Shown here: positions 24,250 through 37,263 of the stretch, in pieces | Layout: every line of letters starts with the position of its first letter | How positions within the stretch are numbered: position 1 is the first letter of the stretch | Source of the DNA: Circinella minor | Lineage: Eukaryota; Mucoromycota; Mucoromycetes; Mucorales; Lichtheimiaceae | Assembly (NCBI GenBank): GCA_016758965.1 | Contig: JAEPRB010000033.1 | Location: 124,001 to 188,000 of the forward strand | Length of the DNA: 64,000 bases | Direction of reading: 5' to 3' | Translations under genes and position numbers: made by a program | Notes under the pieces: model-generated | The model's database searches: none | Seen by the model: only the letters and a program-made list of their open reading frames with translations | Told to the model about the DNA's origin: nothing

Positions 24250-26656
24250 ATATTAGAACTTTCACATTCTTTTGTTCATAATAATTGAGTTAATTATAGT
24301 CATTACACTCTTCCTTTGTCATAAAATTAGGTCGGTCGCTTTCATATACAGTAACGAAAGTTTTTTGTTACGATACTGGACGATTCACAATAACAAAATG
24401 CACTCTTTCTTTTTTTAATAACAGCGGTCTCTGTAATCCCCTGTAACTTCCTCCCCCTCCATTGTATATCTAGCTACTTAGTAATTCAAACATTCGATTT
24501 ATTTACATGTATGCTTATTATATTTGATTCAAACTGTTGCGCTGACAAAAAACACATGCCTCATATTCTTCAACCCAACAATGAGGGATTGTTTCTAGTT
24601 TAATTCCGAATGGGTCTAAAAAAAACTCTATTCATGTGTCAAACAAGATAAAAGCAGGACTTTTCCAGCACAACAAACAATTACAAAACGGGCTGTTAGG
24701 ATTTTGGCGGCATAACTATTAGAAACTATAAAGCTTTTCTTTCCCCCCCCTTCCCTGACCGGATTGGAATAAAAATAAAAAATTGGGGATATGATACCAA
24801 AAGTAGATCCTTATTTTTGTTTGTTTTTTTGATGTTGAATAATAATGAGTAATGATGACGCCATCTTATATCATCTCCTTATTATTTCTTATCTCCCTCT
24901 CTTTTGTTGTTCTGAGCTAAATTCATTACTATCATCCATAATGGATTTATAATAGATATATAACCGAGGAACACAAAAGACAATCATCATTATCCTTTTT
25001 TAATGTATCTATCGCAGTAATTAAATGCATATAAATGCTAATAGAAAGATGATAGAATTAACATGAATGGTATGGATTATTATACAGAATAATTTTAAAA
25101 TGTGTATACGTATATTTCTAGAAAGAAAGAAAGAAATCATTGCTTTTTTTTTTTTGGCCCCTCAATTTTTTTTTTTTTTACATTTAGTATATAAATGAGT
25201 TGATTTATTTGACAAGTTTTATACAATAACGAAAAATGATAGACACACACATATATAAGGAGTTTATTGTGCTACATATACTCTGAAAATTTATCTTGTA
25301 CAATTATAACTAGATATAAATTTTGTATAAAAGTTGGTTGCTGGTTAGAATAATAGCTATTAATAAAGTATGAGTAGTAGATTCAAATAGAATAAAAATG
25401 TACATAGTGTCTATTGACACCACACTCTCTTTCTTCGTTGTTATTGTTGATTTTGTCGTCATTGTAGACATCATATAATTATCACACGAACTTGTGTTCT
25501 TTGGAACTTTAATTGGATGTCACTTATATGTCTCATATATAGTTATGATGGAAATAAAAAAGTAAAATTAGGAAAACCCACCTTTTAAGAATCTAATCAC
25601 GAGTTGACATATATCAAGGAAGAGGGGGGGGGGCTTTTTTTTTTTTATCTTTTTCAGTAAATTATTAAGTACGTAGATAAAACAATAAAGAATGATAAGG
25701 GTACAAAAATTTGATTGTTTGTCATACAGAATTATGATACTGGATTTTAAAGTTAAATGACGACAGTAAATAACTACGCATGAACAATATATAGAAAATC
25801 AGGGTTAGTAATATAATTTCATTATTCGTGATAAACTATAATATAATAATAGTAATCTGTGTAATAATGTAGACATAGAACCCTTTTAATGTTTTATAAT
25901 ACAATCTAGTAGTAGTAACAATAATATATTTATTTCAAAAACTTGCTTTAGAGTTTTATTATTAAATAATGATTGAATGTTATGGTCAACTAAATAGTAG
26001 AATACACTACAGAAAAAAAGTAATAATAGTAATAGTAGTAAGTAATAATAATGGATGTAAAAAAAAAAAAGAAAAGGAAAAGGAGGATTCACCAAGTTGA
26101 TAACGAGTCAATAAAAATTAAAATAGAATTATAGAAAGAAACGAGGGAGAGAGGAAAGAGGAGTAACCAATTATTTTATACAATAATAATATCAAGTGTA
26201 TGAACATTTTTGTCGTTGTTGTTGTTGTTGTTACTTGATGGTTATATATAGTAGTGGTGTGGCGTTTGTGAATGATCCATTTTTTGTTAAAAAAAAAGAG
26301 AAACGCTCTATATATAGTTTCAAAGACAAAGAAATTGCATCACACACCCCTCTCCCTTAAAAAAAAATGACGCGTGTTTTTTTTAACTGATAAATCATCA
26401 TAAGGATATAGAAAGAGAGAGGAGAGGGGGGGGGCGGAATGAGGAAGTAGAAGGAGTGTTGTTTTTTTTTTCGTTGGGTTAAATAAGTAAAAACAAGGCT
26501 GAACATATTAATAAAAGAAAGGATAGGGAATACGTAGGATGAGAAAGAAAATAATTCGAAAAGTGAGGAATGATGATAATGATTACTATAATACGTCTAA
26601 TAATTAATAGACTTCAAACTTCATTGTTCTTCTTCTTGTTACGTAAATTATTATTA
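24250..26656. other. 2.4-kb gene-poor spacer
   Basis: No gene is seen. It holds poly-T/poly-A tracts, a GAAA run near 25120, an oligo-G run near 25624 and GA/AT-rich stretches near 26400. Confidence 0.55.
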
Positions 26657-27556
26657 TCACTTGGTATTTTGTAAAGCTTTTTCCAAAGCTTGTCTTGAAG
26701 TTTGTTCTTGAATCAATTGATGTTGTAATTTTTCAATCATTTGTAATAATGTTTTTGCCTCTTGACTAGTCAATCCACCTTCTTCTCTTGAAGCATTAGA
26801 ATTTATTTTATCATTATTCAATGATTTTGTTGTTTTGGAAGGTGTATAATGAATGGCAGGTGGACATGATATTCTTCTTAATCCTTTCTTGACTGATGTA
26901 AAACGACGACAACAATGAGGACATTTTTCTTCTTTACTCACCGGAGAAGATTTTGTACTTGGTATTGATTCAGAAGAAACAGGTGTGCGCAACGTAGTAT
27001 AGGAGGGTGGTTTAGGAAACATTGGAATAGAGGTTGTGGATGAACTAGTGGAGGGACTTTTTGTTGTTGCTAAAGAAGATGAACTATTATTTTTTGGTAT
27101 TTTTGTAGTACTGGTATTACATTGACTATTGTTATTACGTTGCTTATTATTATTATTAGTTAAAGAACAATTGGTTGCAGATAGAGTGGTTGGATGGGGT
27201 GGTGGAGATGGAGAAGGCGGAATATACACAGGTAGTGGAATGTGTTTTTTATGATGATGTTTATAATATTGATCACGTTGTTCTTGAAAACGATAAGGTG
27301 AACGTGCTTTAATAGATACTGTTGTTGTTGGAGTAGTTTCAAAAAAATTCACTGGTTCATCTTGGTTTCGTTGTTCTTGTTGTAATAATAGTTGTTTCTT
27401 TTTCTTTTTATTACTATGCGAAGATGAACGTAGACGAAAAAATGGAGTAGATGTTTTGCAAGTAAGTTCTCCTTCTTTCGATAAAGTAAATTGTTCAGGC
27501 CCAGTAGTAGATAAAAATCGAGCCAATTCTGTTGTTGAAGTAGTTGATGATGGCAT
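26657..27556 (-). CDS. Orphan Ser/Thr-rich protein with ELARFLSTTGP motif, CPHC motif and C-terminal coiled coil
   Basis: Single-exon gene of 299 residues. Near the N-terminus is ELARFLSTTGPEQF, resembling a short conserved motif seen in various fungal proteins of unknown function. The middle is low complexity (Lys run, Pro-rich, Asn-rich, Ser/Thr-rich). A candidate zinc- or redox-type cysteine motif (EEKCPHCCRRF) sits near residue 213. The last about 45 residues (SQEAKTLLQMIEKLQHQLIQ onward) form a probable coiled coil. No enzyme or DNA-binding domain is recognised. The start Met is followed directly by the conserved-looking motif, which supports it. Function unknown. Confidence 0.65.
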   Translation of the reverse strand: MPSSTTSTTELARFLSTTGPEQFTLSKEGELTCKTSTPFFRLRSSSHSNKKKKKQLLLQQEQRNQDEPVNFFETTPTTTVSIKARSPYRFQEQRDQYYKHHHKKHIPLPVYIPPSPSPPPHPTTLSATNCSLTNNNNKQRNNNSQCNTSTTKIPKNNSSSSLATTKSPSTSSSTTSIPMFPKPPSYTTLRTPVSSESIPSTKSSPVSKEEKCPHCCRRFTSVKKGLRRISCPPAIHYTPSKTTKSLNNDKINSNASREEGGLTSQEAKTLLQMIEKLQHQLIQEQTSRQALEKALQNTK

Positions 27557-27915
27557 GATGACTTATTCTTCTGTTATAAGGTTCAATATATTATTAGCAA
27601 GTTATTAAAAATAAATGAATGTAAGAATTAAGTTTTTTAAGAAAAAAAAAATAAGGAAAGAAAGAAAGAAAGTAAAAACTAGTTTTATACGTAAATAAAA
27701 AGAGAGTGTTGGGAAAAAAAAAAAGGTTTTTAAAATTTTGTAAACTTATTTAAGTTATGCATTATGTGTGGCTATTTGAAATGTCTGTGAGCTTTGCTGT
27801 TATCTTACTTTGATTGTTGTTATTATAGGATCCCACATTTACACATAAAGAAATTAAAGTTTACAGTACTTTCTCCTTTTGACTTCACTTTTTATTCAAC
27901 AAAAGAGTATAATAT

Positions 27916-27947
<32 letters not shown>

Positions 27948-28325
27948 TATATAACACCTTTTATATGTATGATGACAAAGACAATTTAAAAGAGCGAGTA
28001 TATATATATATATATATAGTATGTATATGTAAAGATATTAAGAAAGCTACATTTTTACAACAGTTATCAGAATGTATCTCATTTTTTGCATAATAAAAAA
28101 CTCGTGAATTCTCCCTTGTAAATTTAAGCTCCCACCTTCCACCCCCCCCCCAAAAAAAAAGAAAAAAATATATTTTAAAGTGATATATTTCTTTGTTTTT
28201 TTTTCGAGCCCCTATTTTTGACCTTTTTTTTTTTTGCCTTGTTGTTAAATTGATATATAATGATAATTAAATTGTTGTTATTTTTTCTTTTATTATGTAC
28301 TACTCATACTAATAATGATTATTTA
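27557..28325. other. Spacer upstream of the coiled-coil gene and downstream of SSK1
   Basis: Promoter of the minus-strand coiled-coil gene and 3' flank of SSK1. Contains an AT microsatellite near 28001-28017 and homopolymers; no gene is seen. Confidence 0.6.
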
Positions 28326-31300
28326 CTACTTGTCTCGAGAAGGTCGTTGTTGCGATGCTGAAGATGAGGATGAAGATGCTTGTTGTTGTTGTTGCTGTTG
28401 CTGTTGCCGCCGATCTTTATCACCTTGGGGTCGACCAGCTAAAAGATCTGAATCAGACCCACTTTTAGACATTAATAAAATGCTTTTGCCACGTGAAGCT
28501 TTATTGTCATCAAAGGTTGAAAATCGTCTTTTAGAAAATCCTGCTGCACCAGGGAGTACAATACCCTTAGCATTCCTTGTGGTGGATGAAGATGATGGTG
28601 ATTGTAACTTTTTATTATTGCTATCCTCCTCTTCCGTTATTGTTGTGGTTGTAATCGTTGTACTAGTCGTTGTTTTACTTACTGTCTCCTCTTCATTCTT
28701 TATATTACCTCCAGATAGTTGCCTTGTTGCTGTTGCTGGCTCTTTTTGAGTGGTAGTTGTGTTATTAATACTATTGACTGTTGTTTTAAGACCTGGTTTA
28801 TCAGTCGCAGATCGTTTCCATCGTCTCCATCCTTCAAAATCAATTAAAGCTTGCATACAACCCCATTCAATTGTCTTTTTTTCTAACCACTCTAAACTGA
28901 CAGGCTTGGTTAAAAAGTCGTTACAACCAGCAGCTAAAGCAGCATGTCGATCGGATTCCAAAGAAGAAGCTGTTAAAGCTACAATAATTACAGGAGAACG
29001 GAAAGTAGAAGGTGGTGAATCATCTTGAGTTGTTGATGATGTACCGGTAGTGTCAACAATAGTAGCAGCAGCGGAGGCAGCAGCAGCTGCCATAGATTCA
29101 GTTGAAAATTCTGAACTCTCCATAATTGTGGATGAGGAGACTGTGGAACCTGAAGGTGTAGGTGATGTGGTTGGTAACACACCAATTCTTTGCTCTTTTT
29201 CAATGGCTCGAATTGTTTTGGTTGCTTCGATACCATCCATTACAGGCAATTGAATATCCATCTAAATATAATATATTATGTTTATTGAGTCACTTATATT
29301 CATATTAAAATAATTTAACTCCATCATCTTTATTTTTCAATAACCCCCCCTCCTCCTCCTCTACCCTAGAATTTCCATTCTATATATATTTTATCCTTAC
29401 CAATACAAGATGAAAACCTCCTCCTTTCCATCGTTCTACAGCCTCTTGTCCGTTACTGGCAACGGAACATTTGATTTTGTGCTTTTTCATCCAAGTTGAT
29501 AAAATAGCTTGATTAATCATATTATCTAATATATAATTCATCATTGTTAAGGAGGGATTTTTTTTTTAAAAAAGATGTCAGCACATACAAATTTAACAAT
29601 AACCAATTCATTCGTTCCATCCATTAAATATATAAAATGAGAACAATAAATACCTTCCACAATAAGAACATTAATCGGTGGACTGACAACGTTTGCAAAT
29701 GCAGATGCTTTTTTCCTTTTATTCAACTTGTAATTCATCTTTCTTGGTACAGAAATTGATTTCTTTGTATTATTTTCGGTACTATTATCATTGTTTGCAT
29801 TATTTGTAGATGGTGAAGGTGCTGAAGCAGGTGCTTTATTATCTGTTGGAGATTTGATATCTTGTTGTTGCTCACCATTAGACATTTCTGGTAAAGCTGC
29901 TGTTGCTGCTGCAGATGCTGCTACAGTGACACCGGCTTGTTGGGCTTCTGATGGAATGGTTGATTGTTGATCTTGTTTATTATCTTCTTTTTGTTGTTGT
30001 TGTAAACCAAGTTCAGTATGTGATTGACGTCTTATGGTTGCAGATGATGATGATCCAGTAGTAGTCCCTGTACCATTACCACCATTACCCACCATGGAAA
30101 AGTAATTACCCCCTTCAGTGCCATCACCTGATGAAGCTACATGACTTGGACTATAAATGCCACTACCAGGTCGTACACGTCTACCTCCTTGTTCTGTTAC
30201 AGGTGATCTACGATGATGTTTATCTACTAAATCATGTCCCGGTCCCGATCCTGGAGTACCAATATAGGCACTACCTGGTGTGGGTGGCGTATATGAATCA
30301 CGCTGTTGTTGTTGTTGTTGTTGTTGCATAACAGTAGCCAAAGGTGTTTGAGGCATTGGACTCAAAGGTGATGTAGCAATAGGAATAAAATGAGGTTCCA
30401 CCACTGCGTTGTTCCAAGCCGTATGTAATGCTGTCAAGAATCGACGAGGACCAGCTGGTTTAGGTACAACAACAAGACGAGGCATAGAAAAAGGAGTATT
30501 GGCGACAGTGGATGCGATCCATTGTAATGTATCACGTACACGTTTAAAGTTATTTAATGATGTAAAATGAATAATGGCTGTTGTACCTTGATGGAAATAA
30601 TTGGATTGTGGATTATTTGTGTTATTGTTGACACTTGATTTAGAATGTTTATGACGTCGTATGTGATGTTGATGTTGAAGGGTATTGGCTGATATAGGAG
30701 GTTGAGTACGGAATTCTTTGATTTTGCGTTCGAGCGTTTCAACATCATCATCAATTAATACAAAAGCAGGCGGAATAGAATGAATCTTTTCTTCTGTAAT
30801 GGCTGGTGAAGGTACTTTGGTGTTTATTCGAGGAGAAGGTTGTCCTGGAGCTGCAGGAGTCGTTGCTGCTGTTGATATCGATTCAGGGGAGAAGGTAGAA
30901 TCTGGAGGATGGAGTGGAGTTGGAACAGTAGTTACACTACTACTATCATCACTTGCCACAGTAGAAACATCATCATTATCTGAAAGATTCGATTGTTGTC
31001 GTACGACAGGCACATGACTAATGTCTGCATTCCATCCAGCCAAACAACTCGTCAGATGTTTTGCAAATACACTTCTTTCCCGAGCGTGTAATACCATTCT
31101 TAATCCCTTAAGACCCTCGATAAACTTGCTCAAATCCTTTAAGCTTGGTTCATTGGAAAATTTGATACTAGACATATGTTTGCTCATGGAAAGCATCTGA
31201 GATTCTTCCAATAACAACATACGACGTGTTCCTTTACTGCCCATATCCATTTCCATGGTAACCTCATAACGAGTCTTGTTTTTACCCCCATCACCCACGG

Positions 31301-32842
31301 ATAATTTGGCACCAATAAATTGTAATAGTTGTACAGTAAGATTCGCATTGGGTAACATGGCTGAACTTAAACCATCTGGAATGGCTGGTGAGATTGAATG
31401 AATAATTTCAAATGTGACGAGAATTTTGCCTTGTGTTTCGGTTCCTCCAATATTTAATCCAAGTTCAATAATAGCACCCGGTGTACATCCTTCAAGAATA
31501 TTTCGCAAGAGCTAATTTCATATATATATATATATATATATTATTTACAATAAGTACCTTTTTTTTTCTCGCTTCAATATTTTTTTTCTCCAAAACACAG
31601 TATATGTATTATACATATATATATATATATAAATACTGATGAACCCAGTCATCCCATCTCCAGGAAAAAAAAGAGTATAGTATAACGTACATTAAATAAA
31701 CCATGTCGAATAGCACCTTCATCACCAAGGACATTGGTATAATGCATTCCATTTTCTGAATGATAAACTACCAAATTAACACCCAATTGAGCCGCCATAC
31801 CTGCTAACGCATCACCCACATTTTGTACCATGTCACCAATATCAAATTCGACTCGAACATCACTAATCATTTGTTCTTCTTCTTCTTTTTTTTGGTCATT
31901 GCCTGGCGCTTGTTGACGTAAAAGTCGACCCAATAATTGTAAATGGGAACTAACATAACATACTTGTTTAATTGTTGTATTGATAGCAGAAATACTTGCA
32001 ATGGGAACAGCGATCGAACATGCGCTTAATAATTCATGTGTATCCATTAAAATACTAGAAGGTGAAAATTGTTCTAAAGTTGTAATCACCATTAATGCTG
32101 CATCTTGAACTTCTTGTGAAATGGTGGATAAGAAAGATAATCGTTGATCTTTCAGTTGTTCGACGGCTTCATTGACAAAAGATTGTACTCGTTTTCGTTC
32201 ATCTTTAAATTGTTGTTGACTGACTTGATCAATACGTCCTGCTACAATAGAAAGACATGTGGCCGCGGATATCAATCCAAAAGAAGTCATGGTAATAATA
32301 AACACATGTGGACTAGGATGATGATTCATGAGAGTGGTAGTGGAAACAAGTGACCATGCCAATGTTAATACACTTAATATTTGTTGAGTATAAATGAACT
32401 TATCAACGTGAATGATAAATAATGATAACCAAGCAATAATAATAGGCCAAGTGGTAATGGATTGCCACCCACCCATGATGAGTCCTAATATGGAAGCAAT
32501 AGGTGTGGCGACTTGTAACCGTTTGACTTCATTTTGTAAAAGATCGTCATTAGATGACGTTCCTCGTGGTGGTAATTGAATAGGTGGTAATCCAATATCT
32601 TTAGCATTCGCATCCATTGTTTTTGAACCTATTTTTAATTCACGGGATGACCACGCTGAACGTAAGTTGGCAAGGTGTGGACGTTGTTGTTGTTGTGCCC
32701 GTTGTTGGGGTATAGAGTCTTCAGTAGACGATAATCTCGAAAGAGACGGACTAGAACCTTTTGCATTTTCAACCAGTGAGGATTTTAACGTGCCATTATT
32801 TATGGACGATGATTTTGATGAATCGCCTACTCCAATTGGCAT
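28326..32842 (-). CDS. SSK1: SSK1-type response regulator with membrane segments and degenerate histidine-kinase-like core
   Basis: Predicted output regulator of the fungal two-component osmostress relay, feeding the HOG-type MAP kinase cascade. Four phase-consistent exons (31691-32842, 29654-31511, 29401-29525, 28326-29261) give 1356 residues. Residues about 110-201 contain three or four hydrophobic segments. Next is a DHp-like helix with FLSTISQEVQDAAL, where a histidine kinase would have SHE, so the phospho-accepting His is replaced by Gln. An HATPase-like block follows (GDEGAIRHGLFN, then LLRNILEGCTPGAIIEL). A long disordered region precedes the receiver: NVLIVEDN (Asp1004), MDIQLPVMDG (phospho-acceptor Asp1047), VIIVALTAS (Thr1142) and DFLTKPVS (Lys1164), then WGCMQALIDF, an SSK1 hallmark. 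The receiver has a roughly 60-residue Ser/Thr/Ala insertion. Start set at MPIGVGD, since the upstream extension is repeat-encoded. Confidence 0.92.
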
Positions 32843-33894
32843 TTTTTTTTTCTCGAGAAGAGGGAAAAAAAAGGGAGAAGGGGTTGATTGTATGTGCGTT
32901 TGAGTGTGTGTATGTGTGTGTGAGAATGAAGAGAAAAAAAACACCCACAAAAAGGTTCGAGAAAACTATTTAATTCTTATTCTGTTATATATATATTTAA
33001 TATACAAATATAAAATAAAAAAAGTGATTTAAATGATAAAAAGATTGTTCACGTAAAAAAAAAAAAATAAAAAATAAAAAAAAAAAAAGAGAGGAAAAGA
33101 AAAGGGAAGGGGTGGTTGCGAACAAAGCAAGTGAAGAGGAGAGAGAGATCAAACGGGATTTTGAGTCCGTTTCATTTTTTTTTGCATTTATTTATTCTAC
33201 TGGTATCTATTACTATTATTACTAACTATTATTGTTCATATTATTATGTGTCTGCTTTTCTTTAAAAAAAAACCAACATTGCAGTTATCACTTTATTGTT
33301 CTACAAATTAAGTTATATCTATATTATACATGATACAATTCACATAACATAAAAAAAAGAGGCAAAGGGACAATAGAAAATGAAGAAGAAAAAAGATTCT
33401 CCTTTTTTTTTCTTCTACTTTGGAATTACCGATTGAGATGTTAATTGTGACATCAGTAGTATAACCTTTTTTTTGTGTAAAATATTCTAAAATATTAGGT
33501 TCCCAACTTTATACTCGATTTTATTCATCACTGAGTTTCTTTATTGAAGTGTACTTTTTGTTTTCAACTTGAACATGACAAGGTACTCTACTTATATTTG
33601 TTACTAAACAAACGCGTCGTCCTCGTCGTCGTTCTCGTCGTTTCTTGCTAGTGGACATTTTGAGTGGTTTTTTTTAGGAAAAAAAAAAAGTTACTTGATT
33701 CTCAGCTGAAATAGTTTTGTGCAGCCCATGTGTGTTTAAAGAAATAGAGTGTTGAAAGGAGAGGGGGGGGGTCATGCGATCACCAAAAACGCGCATCGCA
33801 TAAAAATTTGACAGTCCATAATGTTTATAGATTTTATATATTTAAAATCAAATCATTTGTTGCCAAGGTGATTATATGTTACTTTATTTCTATA
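32843..33894. other. SSK1 upstream region
   Basis: Promoter side of SSK1. It contains GT-rich and A-rich tracts and a short CGT-rich patch near 33610-33640; no gene is seen. Confidence 0.55.
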
Positions 33895-34618
33895 CTTGTA
33901 GCCAGTGTTGGCAGTTTCCGACTTTCCGACTTTCCGACCTGGCGGAAACTATGGTTTATAGGGTTTCCACAGTCGGAAACTGGCGGAAATGTATAACATT
34001 ATAATAGGGTTGGCATCATCAGTAGACATAAATATGATACATCATATTAAATAAAAGTAATTTGGTCTATTTATATTTTTTAATGTATTATATCTGTTAC
34101 TATTATTATTATAGCTTTATAATATATGGTCCACAACAGGAACTATGGAAATATATAGTATAATAACGCAGAAATGACAATAATGTTTTTTTAAAAACAC
34201 TGGTTTTGCATTGATATATAGATGCTGCGCAAGCAAATAATAGCTTCAACATAAATATTGCGCGTTGTTCAGTATATTGGCTTCACAGGTTAAATCCCGA
34301 CATCGACTGTCAATGCACAGAGGAGTAGGATTTTTATGTAGACAAACCTAGACTTTAGAGATAACAATGAGGCTCACTCAGCAAAAGTAAAATAGACATT
34401 AGAATATATTTTTTCATAACTTAAATATAAATATATACTCTCACTCTATCTCTATCTCTCTTTTTTATTATTATTTTAATGAAACTTTTTATTTCATATT
34501 TCCATAAACATATTGATTGAATGAAAAAAGGTTTCCGCCATAGGTTTCCGCCTTTTCCGCTATGGCGGAAACCTCTATACTAGTTTCCGCCAGTCGGAAA
34601 CCCAACACTGCTTATAGC
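33895..34618. mobile_element. hAT-like MITE (non-autonomous DNA transposon) with target-site duplication
   Basis: The element body is 33903-34610 (708 bp). The left end reads CAGTGTTGG followed by GTTTCCGAC-type repeats and CTGGCGGAAACTA. The right end, reverse-complemented, reads CAGTGTTGGGTTTCCGAC then TGGCGGAAACTA. The left end has three TTTCCGAC units where the right has one. Further GGCGGAAA/TTTCCGCC motifs form subterminal repeats. Flanks are cttgtagc (33895-33902) and cttatagc (34611-34618), an 8-bp duplication with one mismatch. The CAGTGTTG end and 8-bp duplication are typical of hAT elements. The interior is A/T-rich with no transposase, so mobilisation would need an enzyme supplied in trans. 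Confidence 0.88.
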
Positions 34619-34631
34619 ACTGATTAAAATG

Positions 34632-35078
34632 TTACTTCGTTGTGATTTCAGTTTTATTTGTCCAACCATCATTATTCAGTAAATTTTTAGCTACTCTTGA
34701 CATTAATCGGTCTTGAATGGTAATATTTTTCTCCATAACTTTTTTGATAAATCTTGTGTGGCACTCATTAAATTGTTTTCCATGAATCTTTAAGAAAATC
34801 TTTCGTATGTGAGAACTTGCGTACAGGTATAAATATCACTTAAATGAATGTTGTTGTATTTTCGCTACTTACGTAATGAATATACAGCTTAACTAATCTT
34901 TGAACATCATCCAAACCATCGTATGTACTGCTTAACTCTTCATCTACTTCTTCTCGTTCATCACCTTCTGTATTTGTATTATCTTCATTGTTTGATGGAT
35001 TATTATTCGCATTTTGAAGCTGCTGAGCTGCTTTGGGAGCAGAAGCATCAAGAGTTTTCAAAGCATAAATTCGATATT
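34632..35078 (-). pseudogene. C-terminal fragment of an unidentified protein, cut by a transposon insertion
   Basis: Minus-strand coding-like sequence begins at the transposon end at 35079 (HGEYRIYALKTLDASAPKAA). It runs through an Asn-rich then acidic stretch to DDVQRLVKLYIHY and a GTAAGT donor near 34872. A second piece, KIHGKQFNECHTRFIKKVME to NNDGWTNKTEITTK, ends with TAA at 34632. The upstream part of the gene is missing. The family is not recognised; it may itself be transposon-derived. Confidence 0.4.
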
Positions 35079-36780
35079 CACCATGGGAAAAATTAGCGAC
35101 TATCGCAGACAGTGCAAAAATCGCAGATATCGCAGAGGAATCGCGGATATCGCAGACACAGAAAACGAAAATGGGAATTAGATTCCTGAAAAGGATGAGG
35201 GTGAAAAGAAAAAACTATACGTCACTTATTTTGCCAAATGTTATGTCGCCTGGTATTATCTATCTTGCAAAGATGATTTTAACAACCCTGCATTACCCCA
35301 TATATTCTCATCATCAATAACATACAGTTTGTTGTGTATTGGGTCCGCCTCGAGGTCCGTACATCTATAAATATTTTGAGAAAAAGAATGGTGAGTGATT
35401 TGGTATAGTATAATACAATCATTCCAAACAAATATAAGCCTGAACATACCTCTAAAATGGTGCGTGAAAAACAATATTAATTCTCCAAAGAATGTAGCTT
35501 TAGCACTACCTCGTATTGGAAGACGCATTTTGATTATCATATCCGATTTTTTTTACAACACTTGGACATTCATTACATACGAATCTGGTGCCGTCTTTGA
35601 ACAAGTTCTTGCCCACCTTGAATTCAGGTTCTAACATGGCTCCCAACACTCGGTCGTCGTCAAACTGATTATCCCAGTATTGCCTTATATAACGATCGAT
35701 ATTGAGATGATCAAAGTCCTCCAGTCGCATAACTTCCCAAACCCAAAGCTCGATATCAGGGTATTCATCCAAGGAGTTGGCATCACCATCCTTCAGAACA
35801 GTTTCTAATTCATCCATCGAATATACACGCTTGAAATTACGCATGAGTAATAGTTTCTTCAATGATATTACCAGCGTTTAGCTTAGGTAAAACTCAGGAT
35901 TTGATGTGTTCTTGAAAAAGCCTAAATAATAATGAGTTAGTATTTTAATCGTTGCAGTTGCAAACTTGATGTGAACTTGCAATAACGTACCAATTGTTCG
36001 CTCTGCCGATCGCGTAGAACAACCACGTAATGGGCCAAGTTTCTGGATAATATCATGTATATGCTGAAGATAATGGAAGTTAACAGTGTATAGATTAGTA
36101 CTGGTCTTATTCTTCATGTGTATATGCCAATTATGTAAGTGTCTATTTGAAGTTTAGTTGCAAGTTAGAAAGTATCGTTTCTTATTTAATTTACTTCTGT
36201 TTTATTTGGTAAACTTACTTTTGGATGGCGGACATATCATTTGCATATATTTTTCACTAGAGAGCCAAGGTACATCCAATGACAAGTGACATGAGGGCTT
36301 CAACTTGTTCAGAATAAGCACCATATGTTTCAGCAAGCTCTTCAAAAACCAAAGTAGGGACTATACATTGGAGAAGCATGATCTAGTCAACGGAACGCAC
36401 ATGACCAGCCAAATCAAAAAATCCTTCCTTTTATAAGCTAGTTTTTTATGTTTGAGAGGTTTCACGCTATACAGAGAAAAAAAAAAGTTAGTAATTAACA
36501 ATCAAAGGATAATTTAAATGATAAACGAACATTACCAATGTTTCCAGCTCGATATATTTTTGTTCCCATACGTTTGAATCATACGGTGTTTTTCTAGTTA
36601 AAAAACGTCAGTGATTTTGAATCAAAGAATACAGGTCACTTGATTCAAACAATACATACTTAATAGGCAGTTCTGGGTGAAATTCACGTACTGCTTCATT
36701 GAATTTATTGATCCAATATGTGAAGTAACCTTGGGAATTTGAGACACCTGTCAAGAATGTGAAACTTGCTAATTTGTCTG
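35079..36780 (-). mobile_element. DNA transposon copy 1 (minus-oriented, truncated) with decayed transposase-like coding
   Basis: Starts at 35079 with the end sequence CACCATGGGAAAAATTAGCG and an array of ATCGCAGAT-type subterminal repeats. From 35079 to 36445 it is a near-identical inverted copy of 51051-52748. Minus-strand coding remnants include FHYLQHIHDIIQKLGPLRGC, STRSAERTIG, NAGNIIEETITHA, RLEDFDHLNIDRYIRQYW and LVFEELAETYGAYSEQVEAL. These resemble a transposase-associated protein family that is repeated in Mucoromycota genomes. Many stops and frame changes interrupt it. Upstream of the shared part, 36446-36760 continues the same protein (GYFTYWINKFNEAVREFHPE, then TPYDSNVWEQKYIELETL). 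No second terminal repeat is seen on this side, so the copy looks truncated. Family assignment (CACTA-like by CAC ends and subterminal repeats) is tentative. Confidence 0.65.
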
Positions 36781-37104
36781 CATATTATTTCCAGGTAGAA
36801 CTGTACCGTCACTTGAATTGAATTCATTGATCAATTCATATGTAGTACTTCTAGGTATACCACATTGTGCAGCCGCTTTTGGAATTGACAAGCCTTCTTC
36901 TTGTTTCAAGCGTATAAATCGCTCTATTTGGTCTTGTCCGTATTTTTTGTACCTCTTTATGTTACGAATAGAAAGAACTTGTATTTCTTCAGAAATACAA
37001 TTAACAGCTTCGATCATTCGTTCATTTTCTGCTTCCTTCATGTCATCGAACTTAACAATCATTTCAATGTTTCCATACTCAATTGCAGTACTTTCGAAAT
37101 CCAT
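36769..37104 (-). pseudogene. Helix-turn-helix ORF, probable transposase N-terminus
   Basis: An open frame of 111 residues ending in a helix-turn-helix-like segment: QDQIERFIRLKQEEGLSIPK then AAAQCGIPRSTTYELINEF. Such HTH domains start Tc1/mariner- or pogo-type transposases in Mucoromycota. No catalytic DDE domain follows in frame, and it abuts other transposon remnants, so it is best read as a relic. A chimeric N-terminus of the neighbouring element is an alternative. Confidence 0.4.
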
Positions 37105-37263
37105 CTCATCTTTACTTTCAGCATAACCGTGAGCATCAGTTTCTGGTTCGTAGTTGATAAAGCCTATAGTCGTTTTTTCAAGCTTAAAAAAAAAGTTTTT
37201 ATTAAAAGGTCAGGAACAACTCTTGTCCCAAATAAAATCGAGCATGTCTGAAATAAAATTTGA

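Noticed and set aside
32843..32950. Upstream Met for SSK1
   Set aside because: The added residues come from a GT microsatellite and poly-T; MPIGVGD is a better start.
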